64,000 nt of DNA, taken from Mermis nigrescens. Its lineage: Eukaryota; Nematoda; Enoplea; Mermithida; Mermithidae. Made by a program: the position numbers and the translations under genes. Below the pieces are notes generated by a model. That model worked only from the letters and a program-made list of their open reading frames with translations. It was not told where the DNA came from and did not search any database. Positions 1 through 11,600 of this stretch are shown in pieces; the first letter of the stretch is position 1, and each line of letters begins with the position of its first letter. The stretch is from NCBI GenBank assembly GCA_036768485.1, contig JAVLUZ010000154.1, forward strand, positions 29,924,345-29,988,344, written 5' to 3'.

Positions 1-314
1 CCGTATTATACTGATGTTCAATATAACGTATTAATTATGAAATTTTTTGCAAAATCCGGATGTTATGCGATTTCGTTATAAGGAGATTGTCGCATATAGA
101 CATGTACGTGGGGTGGAAAAATGTAAAATTTTCTGACAAGAATAAGGCAAGTTAAAGAACAAAAATTCATGAAAATCAAAAATTCTTTGCCTATAAGTGC
201 TTGAAAATGAGTCGAAACTGTGTAATAATGTAATTTTGTCAGCCTCTGGCCCAACGCATTCGTATATACATACTACATAGCTTTTTCGCAAATGCGAACA
301 TTCCCTTATTTTGG
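1..314. other. Left edge, no feature
   Basis: AT-rich; nothing recognised. Confidence 0.5.
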
Positions 315-322
315 GAAGGGAG

Positions 323-587
323 CACACCTGGGCGTGGGGGTTTGGGGGGTATGCTACCCCCAGAAACCAAAATACCCCCCCCCCAGAAATCAAAATACCC
401 CCCAGAATTCAATTTTTAAGAATTTTTTTTCGTTTTTTTCGCAATTTTTTTGCCAATGGATAGTGCTTGATGAGAAACGTCGAAAAATTGTGTTTTTATC
501 GCCATACCATCATTTTTAAGACCATTTTTTGACTTTCAAAAAATCTTGCAACCCCCCCCCCCAGAATTTTCTTGCTGCCCACGTATG
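323..587 (+). mobile_element. R1 element (hAT-type MITE)
   Basis: Family R1: starts CACACCTGGGCGTGGGGG, holds the landmark TTTGATGCCAATGGATAGTG (here lightly diverged) and ends CTTGCTGCCCACGTATG. The target duplication is a perfect GAAGGGAG on both sides. C-rich tracts alternate with AT-rich sequence; there is no coding capacity. Confidence 0.85.
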
Positions 588-1034
588 GAAGGGAGCCTTA
601 TTCTGCAAATATACATGTACATATAGCGGCAGCCACGGCACCATTTTAGCATTTATAAGTTTTTGAGGCCATTCTGGCTTGAGAAGTTTTCTAGCTGACA
701 CCATCGGCTATTTTGTGCATCACTTGTCACGTATACACGTTGGGGATAGTGTTGAAGAATGAGAAAAAACTCCAGATTGTAGCTATCGTTTAAGCTGATT
801 ATGTATTACTCTTCACCTCTTGAATAACTGTAAAAATTATGCAGTCGAGGGTAACACGTTTTCTCAAAAGATGATCTTTTTAACTATCATCCCCGTCAAT
901 GTTTAAGATCTCCTGTTGTACTTCAGAATTTAATAAATCTAATTTGAAAAAGTATACTATATATTGATTCAGTTTGTAGTGTCATAAGTTTAGTTCAATA
1001 ATATCAAATTTTGTGACAATACAGAAGAATCCGG

Positions 1035-1202
1035 GCCCGGTTTCAATATCTTTAGGCTCCAGGCATAAACCTGACTTCAATGTTCAAATATACGTGGCCG
1101 ATTTTGAGCTTTGCTTAAGCCAGGCTTGAACCTGGCCATGTATGCTTGAACATCTAAGTCAGATTTAAACCTGGCTTAAGCCTAAAGATATTAAAACCGG
1201 GC
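1035..1202. repeat. 168-bp foldback MITE
   Basis: Nearly the whole element is an inverted repeat: GCCCGGTTTCAATATCTTTA at the left, its inverse with one or two changes at the right, with the pairing continuing through AGGCTT...AAACCTGACTT to the centre. Confidence 0.75.
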
Positions 1203-2939
1203 ACAAGAGTTTTACAACCTAAATTCTGGTTCAGCCTTTCTCATTTGGATTGGAGCCCGCCCGAAAGTTCTGTCTTCGTATGTATTGTAAGTTGAGGTAC
1301 CTATTCTAATCACAAAATGTAGTTGCTGAAAACAATTCCGGGAAATAGTCTCAAAATCTGTTATAGTTATAATAATGTTAAGTATCTCAAACATTATCTG
1401 GACTTAAGTATAAAAGTCAAAGTTCATGGATGTTCTACACGCGCAACTCGTATCATGCTATATTATTATTTGAAAAGATATGGATTATAAGGTCTACATA
1501 GGCGAAACGAGTGCGTTTCAATTCATTACGTACATGGAATTTTCTGTCATTTTGCGCAAATTTGATTGGTCTCTCTTTGCATTTTTTCCAGATTAACCAT
1601 CTCCCATTTAAACGTTTTCAACTGTGCATTTATTTTGTACGAGTATTATCAATAACAATTCTAAAATAAACAGAAAAGTGCATTCATTCATAAGGACGAA
1701 AGATAGTAATACAAAAGTCAAATATTCGCGCTCGTAAAATGTTAACGCCAGAACAATAGATACCTATTTACGTACTTTAATTACAAAGGCTACAGAGAAC
1801 TTTTCTCATGATGCTGATATGCAAATACTTTAACAAAATTACGATTTTGAGGATCAGCTGCAAACAGTGGAGATCACGTGTGAGCAAGGCTAAAATTTTG
1901 CCTCGATGTTGTAAAACTGACAAAAAGGTCAAACAATTTTTGTATGAGCAAAAGAGCATTATTTTTCGTAGTTCCCATGAGGCCCTCTCTTATTCTTTCC
2001 TAAAAAACAATTTTTTCCATTAGCTTTAAAAAATGAAAAACATAATAAAACTGAATAATATGGGCAGTTTTGCAAGGGAGTTTGCTAAGCTCTAGAGGTC
2101 CAAATCCCAAATCGTCACTTCCTACCTACACAGGTTTGGGACCCTAGAATCTTGTACCCTTAAAGGCATCGCATATGGCGCGCTTACAAAAATGTCACTG
2201 GCGATAAAATACAGTGAGTGTAACAAAAATTTTGATAAAAACACTATTCAATTGTGCACGCGGAAATACATACAACAATCGGCATGAATAAAGCTTTATT
2301 TTTGCGAGCAAATTCTTTTTAAGAAGCACTATGGTCGATTATCAGATTGATACAAACTTAAAATTAAAACACTTTCTTATTGCATTTCCTGTCGTATATG
2401 TCGCTTTCAGCCTTGTAAAAGCTGAGAAAAAACGATATACATAAATGAAAATGATAAGTGAATAATAAATTATAGATGGTAAACATGTGCAAATCATATT
2501 AATGCAATTTTGTACTTCATTTTGCGCTCAACTAATTTTTGGAGAATGAATATAGAAAAATTTGATTATTAATAATAATTCCAGTATCACCCCCTCAGAT
2601 AAAATAATTATATTTTAACGCGTGCGACATTACATTAAAAATAAAATGCTCCACATAAGTCTCATAGTACAGGCAGCGCAAAATTAAAAACAGACACTTC
2701 AGCAAAGTCGTTCAACTCTGACAACTGATACTCATGAGACGGCATAATATACAACTTTGAAGCAACAGAAATAATAGCATCGAGTTATGAGGGACGATGA
2801 AAATCAGAATCGATATCACAAACGACGATACAGTAAACAAAATCAACAGGATGAGTGCTAAGTAAATACGTTTCACAACGAAGCTCGATTAAAACCATGA
2901 TTTGGTTACAGACGGACGAAGAGATTATGTTCCGATCGA
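1203..2939. other. Frizzled 3' flank and 3'UTR
   Basis: Includes the presumed 3'UTR (2,295-2,939). The remainder is AT-rich with no recognised repeat or gene. Confidence 0.5.
2295..2300 (-). promoter_or_regulatory. Candidate polyadenylation signal of Frizzled
   Basis: AATAAA on the minus strand about 640 bases past the stop codon, followed by AT-rich sequence. It was found by motif only; an alternative site could lie elsewhere. Confidence 0.3.
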
Positions 2940-3852
2940 TCAGACGTGATTCAACGTCGGATAATGCTTGTGGTAGAGACCGGCTCCATTAGTGCTAATG
3001 TCAGTGTGCGATTTAATTATGATTGCCTGCGTTGGGCTGTAAGCGGCGCCGCCACCCGCCGGCGTCGTATAGCGATAACGCCGATGGCAACGGCCGCCGT
3101 CGCCGCCCGCGTCACCGCACCGACCGGCGAACGCGCGACGCCACGAGTCGACGGTCTTCGGGGACCATATCCAAATGCCCGACGTGATTCCCACGACGAG
3201 GCACATGAAATATTTCAGAATGAACACGCTGAATTCCGGCTTGGCGGCGTTAGAACCGAGCGCCTGCATCGAAACGGGCGTCAAATGCGACAACAGCGCC
3301 GTCAGCCGACCGTGGTCGACGGCGGCTGTGTTCGGCGACGCCGCCGCCGCCGCCGAGAGTCCGTCCCGGACGCCACAAAGCGGCGAGCAAACGCCGGCCG
3401 CCTCCCAGCTCTTCCGGTAGTACTGCTCGTAGAAATAGCAGCCAAGTACGACGGTGGCTGGGACGGTGTAGAGCACGGAAAAAATGCCGATGCGCGCGAT
3501 CAGCTTCTCCAATTTTTGTATGCGCGATAAGCCGTGGCTTTGATGCTTCACGATGTTGTGTATGCGCACGAGGGAGACGAAGCCGGAGAGCAGGAAAAAG
3601 GAGCCCAGAACCAGGCAGCAGAACAACGGCGCCAGCTGGAAGGCGCGCAATGCGTTGACGTCCGTATTGCCGACGAGGCAGACGCCGCTGTAGGGGTCAC
3701 CGTCGACGGCCGACATCGCCAGAACGGCGGTACTGAGTATGGACGGAATGGCCCACGCGAACAGGTGGAAGTAGGGCGAGTAGCTGGCCACGGCTTCGTT
3801 GCTCCACTTGAGACCGGCGGCCAGAAACCAGGTAAATGACAATATGACCCAC
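2940..3852 (-). CDS. fz5/8: Frizzled coding exon 3: membrane segments 4-7 and cytoplasmic tail
   Basis: Encodes residues 400-702 and completes Trp399; the acceptor is TTTTGCAG. WVILSFTWFLAAGLKW opens the exon as in other Frizzleds. The loop before segment 7 (about 552-603) is longer than in human Fz8 and carries five consecutive alanines. KYFMCLVVGITSGIWIW is segment 7, followed by KTVDSW. The tail is Gly/Arg-rich and ends LNHV before TGA. The exon is strikingly GC-rich compared with the surrounding introns. Confidence 0.95.
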
Positions 3853-6800
3853 CTGCAAAATACTTTTTATACGTAGGTATTTTCAGCAACGAAATCAGAA
3901 CGGACCCTCCGAAGACGGTAAGAAATACAGGGTTCCAAAAAGACATGCAACGCATAAAAATTCTGGGTGTTAGGGGGTAGGGGGAGTGAAATTTTAAAGT
4001 GCCTTTTTTAGGCCCAAAATGGTGGGTAGTGGGTACGCGACGCGTCAAAAACATCGTTGTTAGGCGTTTCTGACGATGATCTCTCTTTCTAGAGAACAAG
4101 CATAAAACTTTTCGAAAAAAATCTAAAAAGTCTAACGAACGGAACAAAACGTAGTCAAAACATGAGTATATAGCGCGAAGTGCCGAAAATTTGACACTTT
4201 TGAGCAAATAGATAGCCAAAAACGCATTTAAAAAGCACGTTTTCTACGTATTTCTTGAAAATTCCCGAATAATCGCGAATTCTAAGGGATGAAAAAATTG
4301 TCTGTCGGGTGTGTTAAAATTTTTCTAGAGGGATCAAACCCAATCCCAAGATCATGTATGGTTCCAACTTAACTACTAGAAGTTCCATCTTAATGTTGCC
4401 TCGTTAATATTCTTCCTCCAAAGCATTAGATTGAAAATGAAGTAACAACTCAGGATTTTAATTTACAAAGTTTAGCATTTACCTAAATGTTTCATGAATT
4501 CTTGACTTAAACATCTAAATTTTCCCAGCTTTTCGCTTGTGAATACTCTTAATATATAACAGTGCGGATCCGAAAAAAATTTTTCTCAAAAGCGTCAATC
4601 GTTGTCCAAAAATTCGTATATTATGCTCAAAGTACCGGTTTTTTGCTGTCTTTTGATACGCAGAATTATTCCTGATGCAGAAAAAATAGAAAATTTTCGA
4701 AATTTTCAAATTTTTCATAGAAAACTCGCAAAATTAATGCAGAAATCGACACAAACCGCCGAAAAACACCCGAGAAATCATTGTAAGAGCTACAAAATCT
4801 TTGTACTTCACAAAAGCTACTTTTCTGACGTAAATATAAGTTTTTTTAGAGCGCCAAGAAAGTCAGTAAATGTCATTAATGAGTACTATCCCGGCGCGAT
4901 GCGCCGAAAAAATTTGAGAAATAGTGATAAAAATGGATAAAATCATCAAAAAATACACATCTAGTCTTCATTGCGCCCAAATATTTTTTGACGACAGGGG
5001 ATGGCCACCTTCACCCGCCCCTTCTAAATCCGCCAGTGATATTTAACGAACTTACTGAGATAAACAAGAAGAGTTTTACAAAGTAAGTTTTCAAAAAAAT
5101 GACGATGCATCGTGCTTTAAGCATACACATATTCTAATGTTGAGTAATTCAGATATAGATTTCAATTCTGAAGTTAATTATCAAGAGCCAATCGCAAAAA
5201 CTTCAAAGATAAAACCTGTTTGGTTACTGAATACCAAACATGGGCGTGAGGGATTTGTACCCCGTTCCCCCAGAAGTTAATTGAAACCCCCAGATTACTG
5301 TAGACCCCCAGAATTCTATTTTTATTAACATTTTTGGTTATTTTACCCATCCTGATCCACCCAGAATTTTCTTGCTGCCCACATATGCTGAAGACTGCGC
5401 CGAAGATTCACTTTTTGCTAAATAGCTGAAGAATACGTTAGAAAAGTCTGAATAGATACTCCCGGAAACCCACTTTGCGCATAGAATTTGTTGTGCATGA
5501 CGTTGTTAGTTAATAACAAAATGGGTTATAATTAGCTGGGACACCCCTAAACAAGGTTCAAAAACTGACACATAGGGCAATAAAAACTGACTCATGGGCA
5601 AAACAATACACTGGGCTAGAAAACCGCCTAAAATGCGTAAAATGGCTTTCCTTAGCTTTTTAAACATAAAAAAATATGTGACGGAGGTTAGCAGCAATGT
5701 GTGGAAGAACCATTGTGGGGTCAAAATCTCTAATCTCAAAGAAGACGTATGTCTAATTGCAAAGACCTATTCGAACTTTGAAGGCGAATAATGCCAACAA
5801 TAAGTGCTTCATTCCAAATTACTATTGTTACATTTATTCCTAATGAACGCAAAAACCATTGATTTTGAGATCTTTAACATTAAAAACAGCAAAAAACAAA
5901 AAAGAAGCAGAGTAAAATTTAAAAAATAAACTAAACACTATAAAATAAAGAGGCTAAGAAATAAAATAAATAACAAATGAATAAAACAATGACTCAAAGT
6001 GAGACGCCAAAAGAAGTACAGCGTGCCAACCCGGCCCGTATCCAGTATTCCAAGTGAGGGGACGGACCATACATGATCTTAGAGGGTTGGGGGTTTTCAC
6101 CCCTCCCCCAGAAAAATTTTCACCCCACGCAAGATTTTCACTCCCAGAATTCGCGATTTTTTGAAAGTTTCCAGAAATTACCTAAAAATTCGTAGAGAAG
6201 TGCTTTTTAAGCGTTTTCAGCTCTCTATTTGCTCAAAAGTGTAAACTTTTTTGCGCCTCGCGCCATACACTCATGTTTTGACTGTATTTTGTTCAATTTC
6301 TTCGACTTTTATGAAAAATTATCCGAAATTTTTTCATGTTTTTATGCTCTATAAAGATAGAGTATCGTCAGAAACGCCAAAAAACGGTGTTTTTGACGCG
6401 TAACCAGCATTTTTGGGCGCAAAAAAGCACTTTAAGATTTAAACCCCCTCTTCCAAGATTTCATATGCTGTGCATGCATGGGGCGGACCCAAAATAAATT
6501 CGTTATTATCTCCGAAACTTTGCGAGAATAGCTCGTCAAAGCCCGCATTCCCCGAAGTTTTCTTTCATGCTCTACCCGCTAAACTTATAAACTTCGAACT
6601 TTCCGAAAACATTTTCTTCTCTCTAAATATACTTTGAAAATCGTCATATTTTGGTCGCGTTCAAGGAAAAATTATCAAAATACTTCACGTATGTCGCGCC
6701 GAAAATTTAATGATTTTCGGGCAAACAATTGCAATTTTTCCATCTTTTCATGCATTACCTTACTTGTCAAAAATTTTTACCGGCCAAGGTGGGACGGTCG

Positions 6801-9800
6801 CCCCATCCCCTTAAATACGGCCCTGGTGCCACCAATCTGTGAAGTAGATGTAGGAAAATGGAATAAATTTGTTACTCTCATTGATTTATGGAGTAGCATA
6901 AAAGCATCAGATCGTCATAAAAACATTAACGTTTTAGAGCAGAATGCGAATAACTTAAACCATATGTACATACGCAAATTAACAGCATTGTCGAACTGGT
7001 AGGTCGGCGAGAAACCTTTTTTGAGCTAAAATAGCCTTGAAACTGACATAAATGCTAAAGTATCATAAAATTATGTTAATCCGCACTTTCTGATAATTTT
7101 CAAGCACTTTGCGGAATATCTTTGATTTTATTCAATTTTCGGCCTTCAGTTTGTCTTATTTTCCAGAAAATTTCCCAATTGTCCATTCTGAAGTCTAGAC
7201 CCCGCAACGCTCACGTGAACGTCTGGCTTAGAGGTCATGAAGAAAAATTGAAAAATTTTTATAGGAAAATGAGACAAAATTAGAACCAAAAACGTTCAAT
7301 GATGAAAATATTTTGTAGAACTGCTTTAAACTGCGCTATTTTAACATTTGAACTAATTTTTATTAACTCTATGTCAGATCTGTGATAGATACAGTGTGTA
7401 AAAGTAGAAAAATTAATAAAATCAGTACAATTTATGCGATTTCGATTCTAAAAAGCTAAGGCAGAAAGTCAAGCAGACAGTTAGTTCCATATATCGGTCT
7501 AAAAGCGTTCATTCACACGTAGTACACGTCTCAATAAAAGTCGGCTAGTTTCCTTAAGCTTGAGATTCTAACCATGAAGGAAGTTGCTCTTTACAAGTCT
7601 CTGCAGTTATTCAAACGAAAATTGAAAAATTCGTCTACCCCTCTAATGTTTGAACCCTATATTTTCGAGAATTTGCTGCACTTATTTTCGAGTCAAGAAA
7701 CTTATTTAGAAAGTAAATGGCGAACGATAACTTCTAAAATGCATGCGAGTAAATGTTAGGGATCGACCGGAGCCCGGCCTGGCTCGGCCTCCGGCTCCGC
7801 CGGCCATTTTTCGGTCCTCCGCCTCCGGCGGCCGGAGGTACAAAAAAAGGGGCCGGAGGCCGGAGGTTTTTTGAACCGAATCATTCAATGCTTTAACGCT
7901 CTTCTTTTCTTTTGGAGCTTAGCACTCAGATTGTCTATTTTGTGAATTTGTACAAACACAGGTTTAATAAGTGAAGCTGTGAATGTGAACACTAGGGGTG
8001 CAGCGGGTGCACATTTTTTGGAATAGCGGGTGCGGGTGCCAAAATTTTGCTTTAGCGGGTGCGGGTGTCGCACCTTAAAAATAGCGGGTACAGGTGGCGG
8101 GTGGCGGGTTTAGCAGTGAGATATAGCATAAAACAAATAGGGCTGAAAATGCACAATTTTTTTCGTCCACTTAATGCAGGTATTTACTGCGTGTAAAATT
8201 CATATTAATCGTCAAGCTGATTGTCTTTTTATTTGCAGACTAACTCTCAATGGATTAAATTTGCAGATTAAAAATAAGTAAATTGTCAATGATTGAAGCA
8301 TTGACCAAAATGAGTAATATATTCGCACTTTGCAGAATAAAATGTTTAGCCACTTGTTGTTGTCATTCTCTTCTTAAAAAGGTCTACGACGTTTCGGCGC
8401 CAGCAACTTATAAATTATACTAATTAAAATAACTTTGGAGCAATTTTAAAGTAAATTATATATTCAGAAAGCAGGTTCTACAAGCTACGAAATAGCATAT
8501 TGTACTTTTCGATTCGATGAGTATTCATTTGTGTACGACTGAAAAACCGTAGAAAATCCAGTGTATTTTTAGATGCGTTAAATTATCTCACTAAATTCAG
8601 AGATATTCTAAAAGTGATTTGAACCATCACGTAGGGAATTGAATGGGCTTTCGGAATCTGTATTATACTTTATTCATAAATGAATGTAAATAATTAATAA
8701 TATTACAAAGAGTGTGTCGCCTAAACGGCGGCGCCAAAGCGTCCCATTTCGTTTTAAAAAAGCAGTGTACAATATATTGCTGCAAAATATTTCTACACAC
8801 GCTAGAGTGGTTAAACTGATGCACGTAAAGACTGGCACATAGACCCCTCTTTTTTAAAAAGCATAATTCGCATAATTGGAATCAACCATAAGAGAGCTTG
8901 AACACGTATCTGCAGTCTAGTGGGTACCTAAAAAAAATAACTCATTACAAGTAGATGTTTGCTTTTCCCATTTGTACTGGTACATTAGATGTCACTGCTA
9001 TACATTTTGGTTTTTTCATTAACGCGCCACTGCCTCAGAATCATTTTGTCTTTTTGTAAATTCTAAATATTATTATCCGCCACCCGCTGTTTTATCACAA
9101 TATTTTTAGCGGGTGCGGGTGCGGAGTAGCAAAATTTTGGAATAGCGGGTGCTGGTGCGGGTACCAAAAAAGAAGCGGGTGATAGCGAGTGCGGGTGCAG
9201 GTATCCGCTGCATCCCTAGTGAACACTAATGTGGCATTGTGAATGCACCATTGGTGAAATATTATATCATATATTTTGAGCCTTACAAATCGGACAGTGA
9301 CAGTGCTTCGTCTGATATGGAAATGGAAGATGAAGAAATCGCTGATGACAATTAATTGAAAAATAATTAATATGGTCGCAATATTTTAGTACATATAAAT
9401 GCATGGCTAGATAATAAACATTCACTTCTACAGATCTTTTACTTATCCATGAGCAATGTATTTATACAAACCTATATACTGTACATCATATGAATTCTAT
9501 TTACGGCTTGTGAAAATTCTAGTTCACTGAAAATTCTAAGTTCACCTCCGGCCTTCGGCCTCCGGCCTCCGGCTCCGGCTCCGGCCGGAGCCGGAGGTGA
9601 CGATGGCCGAGCTCGGCTCCGGCCCGGAGGAAAAAAATGGACCTCCGGTCGATCCCTAGTAAATGTCAAATATTTTTGGTTCTTGAAGAAAATGTGAGAT
9701 TTAAGAATTTAAATTTAAGCTGGATTTTATGAATCAGAACTTCAATGCTCAAATTAATGCTTTGAACGTACCAAACTGAGCTAGCGACGCTGAAGAAATA

Positions 9801-11580
9801 AATTAGCAAAAATACAACGGTACATTGAAACGGCCCGACAGTGGCAGCTCGAATGCGATCACCGTCGCAAGCGATATATTCGTGACCAGATAAGAGTCTT
9901 ATCAAAAATCCAACCGAAACGGCTAAATAACAGAACGAAAGGAAAATGATCGGTCGTTCGGGGTACTGGAATCGGTTCATGTCGATCAAAAACGTAGCAA
10001 CCGTAATCAGAGTGGACACGAAACACAAGCTGGCCCACAAACCGATCCAAAATGTCAGAAAGTTTCTATTTTCGTCGCCCAAATGCGACGAGTGGCAAGC
10101 GTAGGTACAATGCGACACGTTGTAGACGAAGAGTCGCGCGCCCTGCGGCCCGGGTACGAATTTGTATAAGGCGTTATTGGGACACGAACAGGGACAAGCG
10201 CCCGCGCCGCCGCCGGGCGATTTGGCGCCGTTGAGTAAACTGGGATACTGATAATGATTATTTCGCGATTCGTCTTCGTTGGAAGTCGATACCCTATATC
10301 AAAGGTGGATAACGATAATTCCGAATAATTGACTCTTCTCTAGAAACTTTGTTGGCACGTTTTTTTAGAATGAAAGAAAGTATTTACTCTTTCTGCCAAA
10401 AAGATAAATTTGAAATAACGCGAATTTCGATTTATTTTCATCTCAATCCAGTTGGTTTTAAATTGCATTTTTAACTTCAGGAGAAAATTCTGCAACAGAA
10501 TGTTTAAACAGTACAAAAAAAATTAAAAAGATGTGATATCGAAAAATGCGTTTTAAAAATTGACTTTATTCAAAAAACGTTTACGTTTGACTACCATACG
10601 TGACCTGGTGGCGGGGGGTTTCACCAATACTAAACGTTTTTATCTATCTGTTTGTTCGAAAGTGTCAAATTTTCGGCGCTTCGCGCCATATACTCATATA
10701 CTGACTATATTTTGTTCAATATGTTCAACTTTTTCAATTTTTTTCGGAATGTTTTCTTTTTATGCTCTAGAAAGATTGAGCATCGCCAGGAACACCGAAA
10801 AACGATATTTTGACGCATATCCACCTTTTGTGGGCCCGAAAAAGGCACTTTTAAATATCACCACCCCTTACAATTCCCATGTTGGGCATGTCTGTTAACC
10901 ACGCACCTGTAATCTATTCCGGCACTGAGTCCGTTGCGGTCATTCTTAGCCCGTTCCGAGTGCGAGTCCGGCGAAACGTGAGGACCGCGCTTCGAGTCCA
11001 TTAGACCGCCATCAGCACCGGTCATTGGGGTCCAGTGCCCGTCAATCGCCGCGTTGCCGTCGATGGGTTTTTCCATCGGATCGTTGGAGCGATGGCGCTG
11101 GTCGGTTTGGTTGCTGTCCATGCAGAGCTCGTCCTCGGAGCCAAAAACTGGCAATTTGGCGCAATCCAGGTTGGCGGGCCATTCGAAACCGTACTGCAGC
11201 ATGAGGGGCGCGCAGCCGGCGCGCGCCCGCTCGCAAACGGATCGACAAGGCGGCAGCGGCTTGCCGTAGTCGGGCAAGCAGATGGGTGTGTACATACTGC
11301 AGACGAAAAAACGCAAGTCGACGCTGCAGTTTATGGCCACCAGGGGGTAGAATTGGTGGGCCTCGAGGCCCGCTTCGTCTTGAGTCGCGTGATTGAACTG
11401 ATTGGGCATGCTGGTCATCGCGTAGCCGAGCCCGCGGCACAACGGCACTTTGATCTCTTCGCATTTCGAATTGTGCGGAGCTAATTGATTGTTGTCCAGT
11501 AGATTGTGGTAAGAAGCGCGGGAAAAATCTGGAGCGTTCATTATTAGTTGAATGAGGGCTAAGTAGAATGCTTTTATCAT
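2940..11580 (-). CDS. fz5/8: Frizzled receptor, Fz5/8 class (complete, three coding exons)
   Basis: Seven-pass Wnt receptor of the plasma membrane. The coding exons are 11580-10907, 10293-9772 and 3852-2940; each junction has GT...AG borders and keeps frame, giving 702 residues. Residues 1-16 are a signal peptide. The cysteine-rich Wnt-binding domain (about 40-153) has all ten cysteines (40, 48, 85, 94, 101, 112, 116, 123, 140, 153). A linker follows, then seven membrane segments from about residue 303. The Dishevelled-binding KTxxxW motif is KTVDSW at 631-636, and the protein ends in LNHV, a PDZ ligand like that of vertebrate Fz5. The motifs RSVCERARAGCAPLM and DGDPYSG fit the Fz5/8 class (Drosophila fz2 relatives). 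Extracellular loop 3 is enlarged and contains an alanine run. The start was chosen at 11,580 because it begins the signal peptide; an upstream in-frame Met lies before a likely 5'UTR splice acceptor. Intron and subclass assignment rest on my comparison with known family members. Confidence 0.96.
3940..4360 (-). mobile_element. R2 element in Frizzled intron 2
   Basis: Family R2 (about 400 bp) starts CATACATGATCT, holds the hairpin phrase TTCGGCGCTTCGCGCCATAT and GAGCATCGTCAGAAACGCCG, and ends near GCATATCTG. Here it is in minus orientation with GTTCCAAA/GTTCCAAC flanks (7 of 8 match), suggesting a hAT-type insertion. Confidence 0.75.
5234..5387 (+). mobile_element. R1 element, strongly decayed
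   Basis: Keeps the left end AACATGGGCGTGAGGG and the right end TTTTCTTGCTGCCCACATATG, but the middle is shortened. It lies in Frizzled intron 2. Confidence 0.55.
6068..6480 (+). mobile_element. R2 element in Frizzled intron 2
   Basis: Full-length R2 copy flanked by GGACGGAC and GGGCGGAC (7 of 8 match). It contains the hairpin-derived GCGCCTCGCGCC. Confidence 0.78.
7010..7225 (-). mobile_element. R6 element in Frizzled intron 2
   Basis: Decayed minus copy ending CACGTGAACGTCTG. Its intact phrase GGCCTTCAGTTTGTCTTA shows what the copy at 37 kb looked like before the LTR entered. Confidence 0.55.
7757..9658. mobile_element. hAT element, non-autonomous, host of a nested hAT
   Basis: Terminal inverted repeat TAGGGATCGACCGGAG on both sides, with a perfect 8-bp target duplication GTAAATGT at 749-756 (7,749-7,756) and 9,659-9,666. 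Both ends are extremely GC-rich (CCGGAGGCC-type tracts of about 110 bp), while the centre is AT-rich. Without the inner insertion the element is about 670 bp. An acidic reading ending EMEDEEIADDN at 9,282-9,353 may be the last trace of a transposase. The right end lies about 110 bp from Frizzled exon 2. Confidence 0.9.
7993..9218. mobile_element. Inner hAT element nested in the previous one
   Basis: Ends TAGGGGTGCAGCGGGTGC and, inverted, CCGCTGCATCCCTA. The target duplication is a perfect GTGAACAC at 7,985-7,992 and 9,219-9,226. Subterminal AGCGGGTGCGGGTG repeats occur at both ends, presumably transposase-binding sites. It is 1,226 bp with no coding capacity, so it is non-autonomous. It inserted into the outer element and is therefore younger. 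Confidence 0.9.
9772..10293 (-). CDS. fz5/8: Frizzled coding exon 2: end of linker, membrane segments 1-3
   Basis: Encodes residues 226-398 and completes Arg225. It opens after the acceptor TATAG. The linker includes a Gly-rich stretch and the cysteine cluster CPCSC, the counterpart of the cysteine cluster before membrane segment 1 in Fz8. FWIGLWASLCFVSTLITVAT is membrane segment 1, and ERPIIFLSFCYLAVSVGFLI is segment 2. The exon ends inside SSVW, at the end of segment 3, with donor GTACGT. Confidence 0.95.
10294..10906 (-). other. Frizzled intron 1
   Basis: A 613-bp intron, about half of which is one R2 element (10,593-10,894). The remainder is AT-rich sequence with no other recognisable feature. 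Confidence 0.85.
10593..10894 (+). mobile_element. R2 element next to the Frizzled exon 1 donor
   Basis: Internally shortened R2 copy with the intact TTTTCGGCGCTTCGCGCC hairpin. Flanks TTGACTAC and TTAACCAC match 6 of 8. Its right flank ends three bases from the GT of the exon 1 donor. Confidence 0.72.
10907..11580 (-). CDS. fz5/8: Frizzled coding exon 1: signal peptide, cysteine-rich domain, linker
   Basis: Encodes residues 1-224 plus two bases of Arg225. It begins MIKAFYLALIQL, a hydrophobic leader, and holds the complete ten-cysteine Wnt-binding domain including MPNQFNH and CSMYTPIC. The last part is a hydrophilic linker rich in Asp, Ser and His. The exon ends TACAG followed by the donor GTGCGT. 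The sequence before the ATG (GCCAAAA) is a fair initiation context, and TTTATAG at about 11,601 looks like the acceptor of a 5'UTR intron. Confidence 0.95.
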
Positions 11581-11600
11581 TTTTGGCGGCCCTGGCTGCT

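Larger units (their letters stand above)
3853..9771 (-). other. Frizzled intron 2, packed with transposons
   Basis: A 5.9-kb intron. It holds an R2 copy (3,940-4,360), a decayed R1 copy (5,234-5,387), a second R2 copy (6,068-6,480), an R6 copy (about 7,010-7,225) and a nested pair of hAT elements (7,757-9,658). The stretches 4,370-5,230, 5,390-6,060 and 6,490-7,000 are AT-rich and show nothing I can name beyond hairpin motifs such as the one near 4,890. Confidence 0.85.

Noticed and set aside
3548..4219. 223-residue minus-strand open frame
   Set aside because: It runs out of phase through Frizzled exon 3 and then through an R2 transposon; a shadow frame.
9282..9353. Acidic C-terminal reading in the outer hAT as a gene
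   Set aside because: Only about 25 codons without start or neighbours; kept as a possible transposase trace only.
11042..11464. 140-residue Arg-rich open frame antiparallel or out of phase with Frizzled exon 1
   Set aside because: Out-of-frame reading of GC-rich coding sequence; the Frizzled frame is unambiguous.
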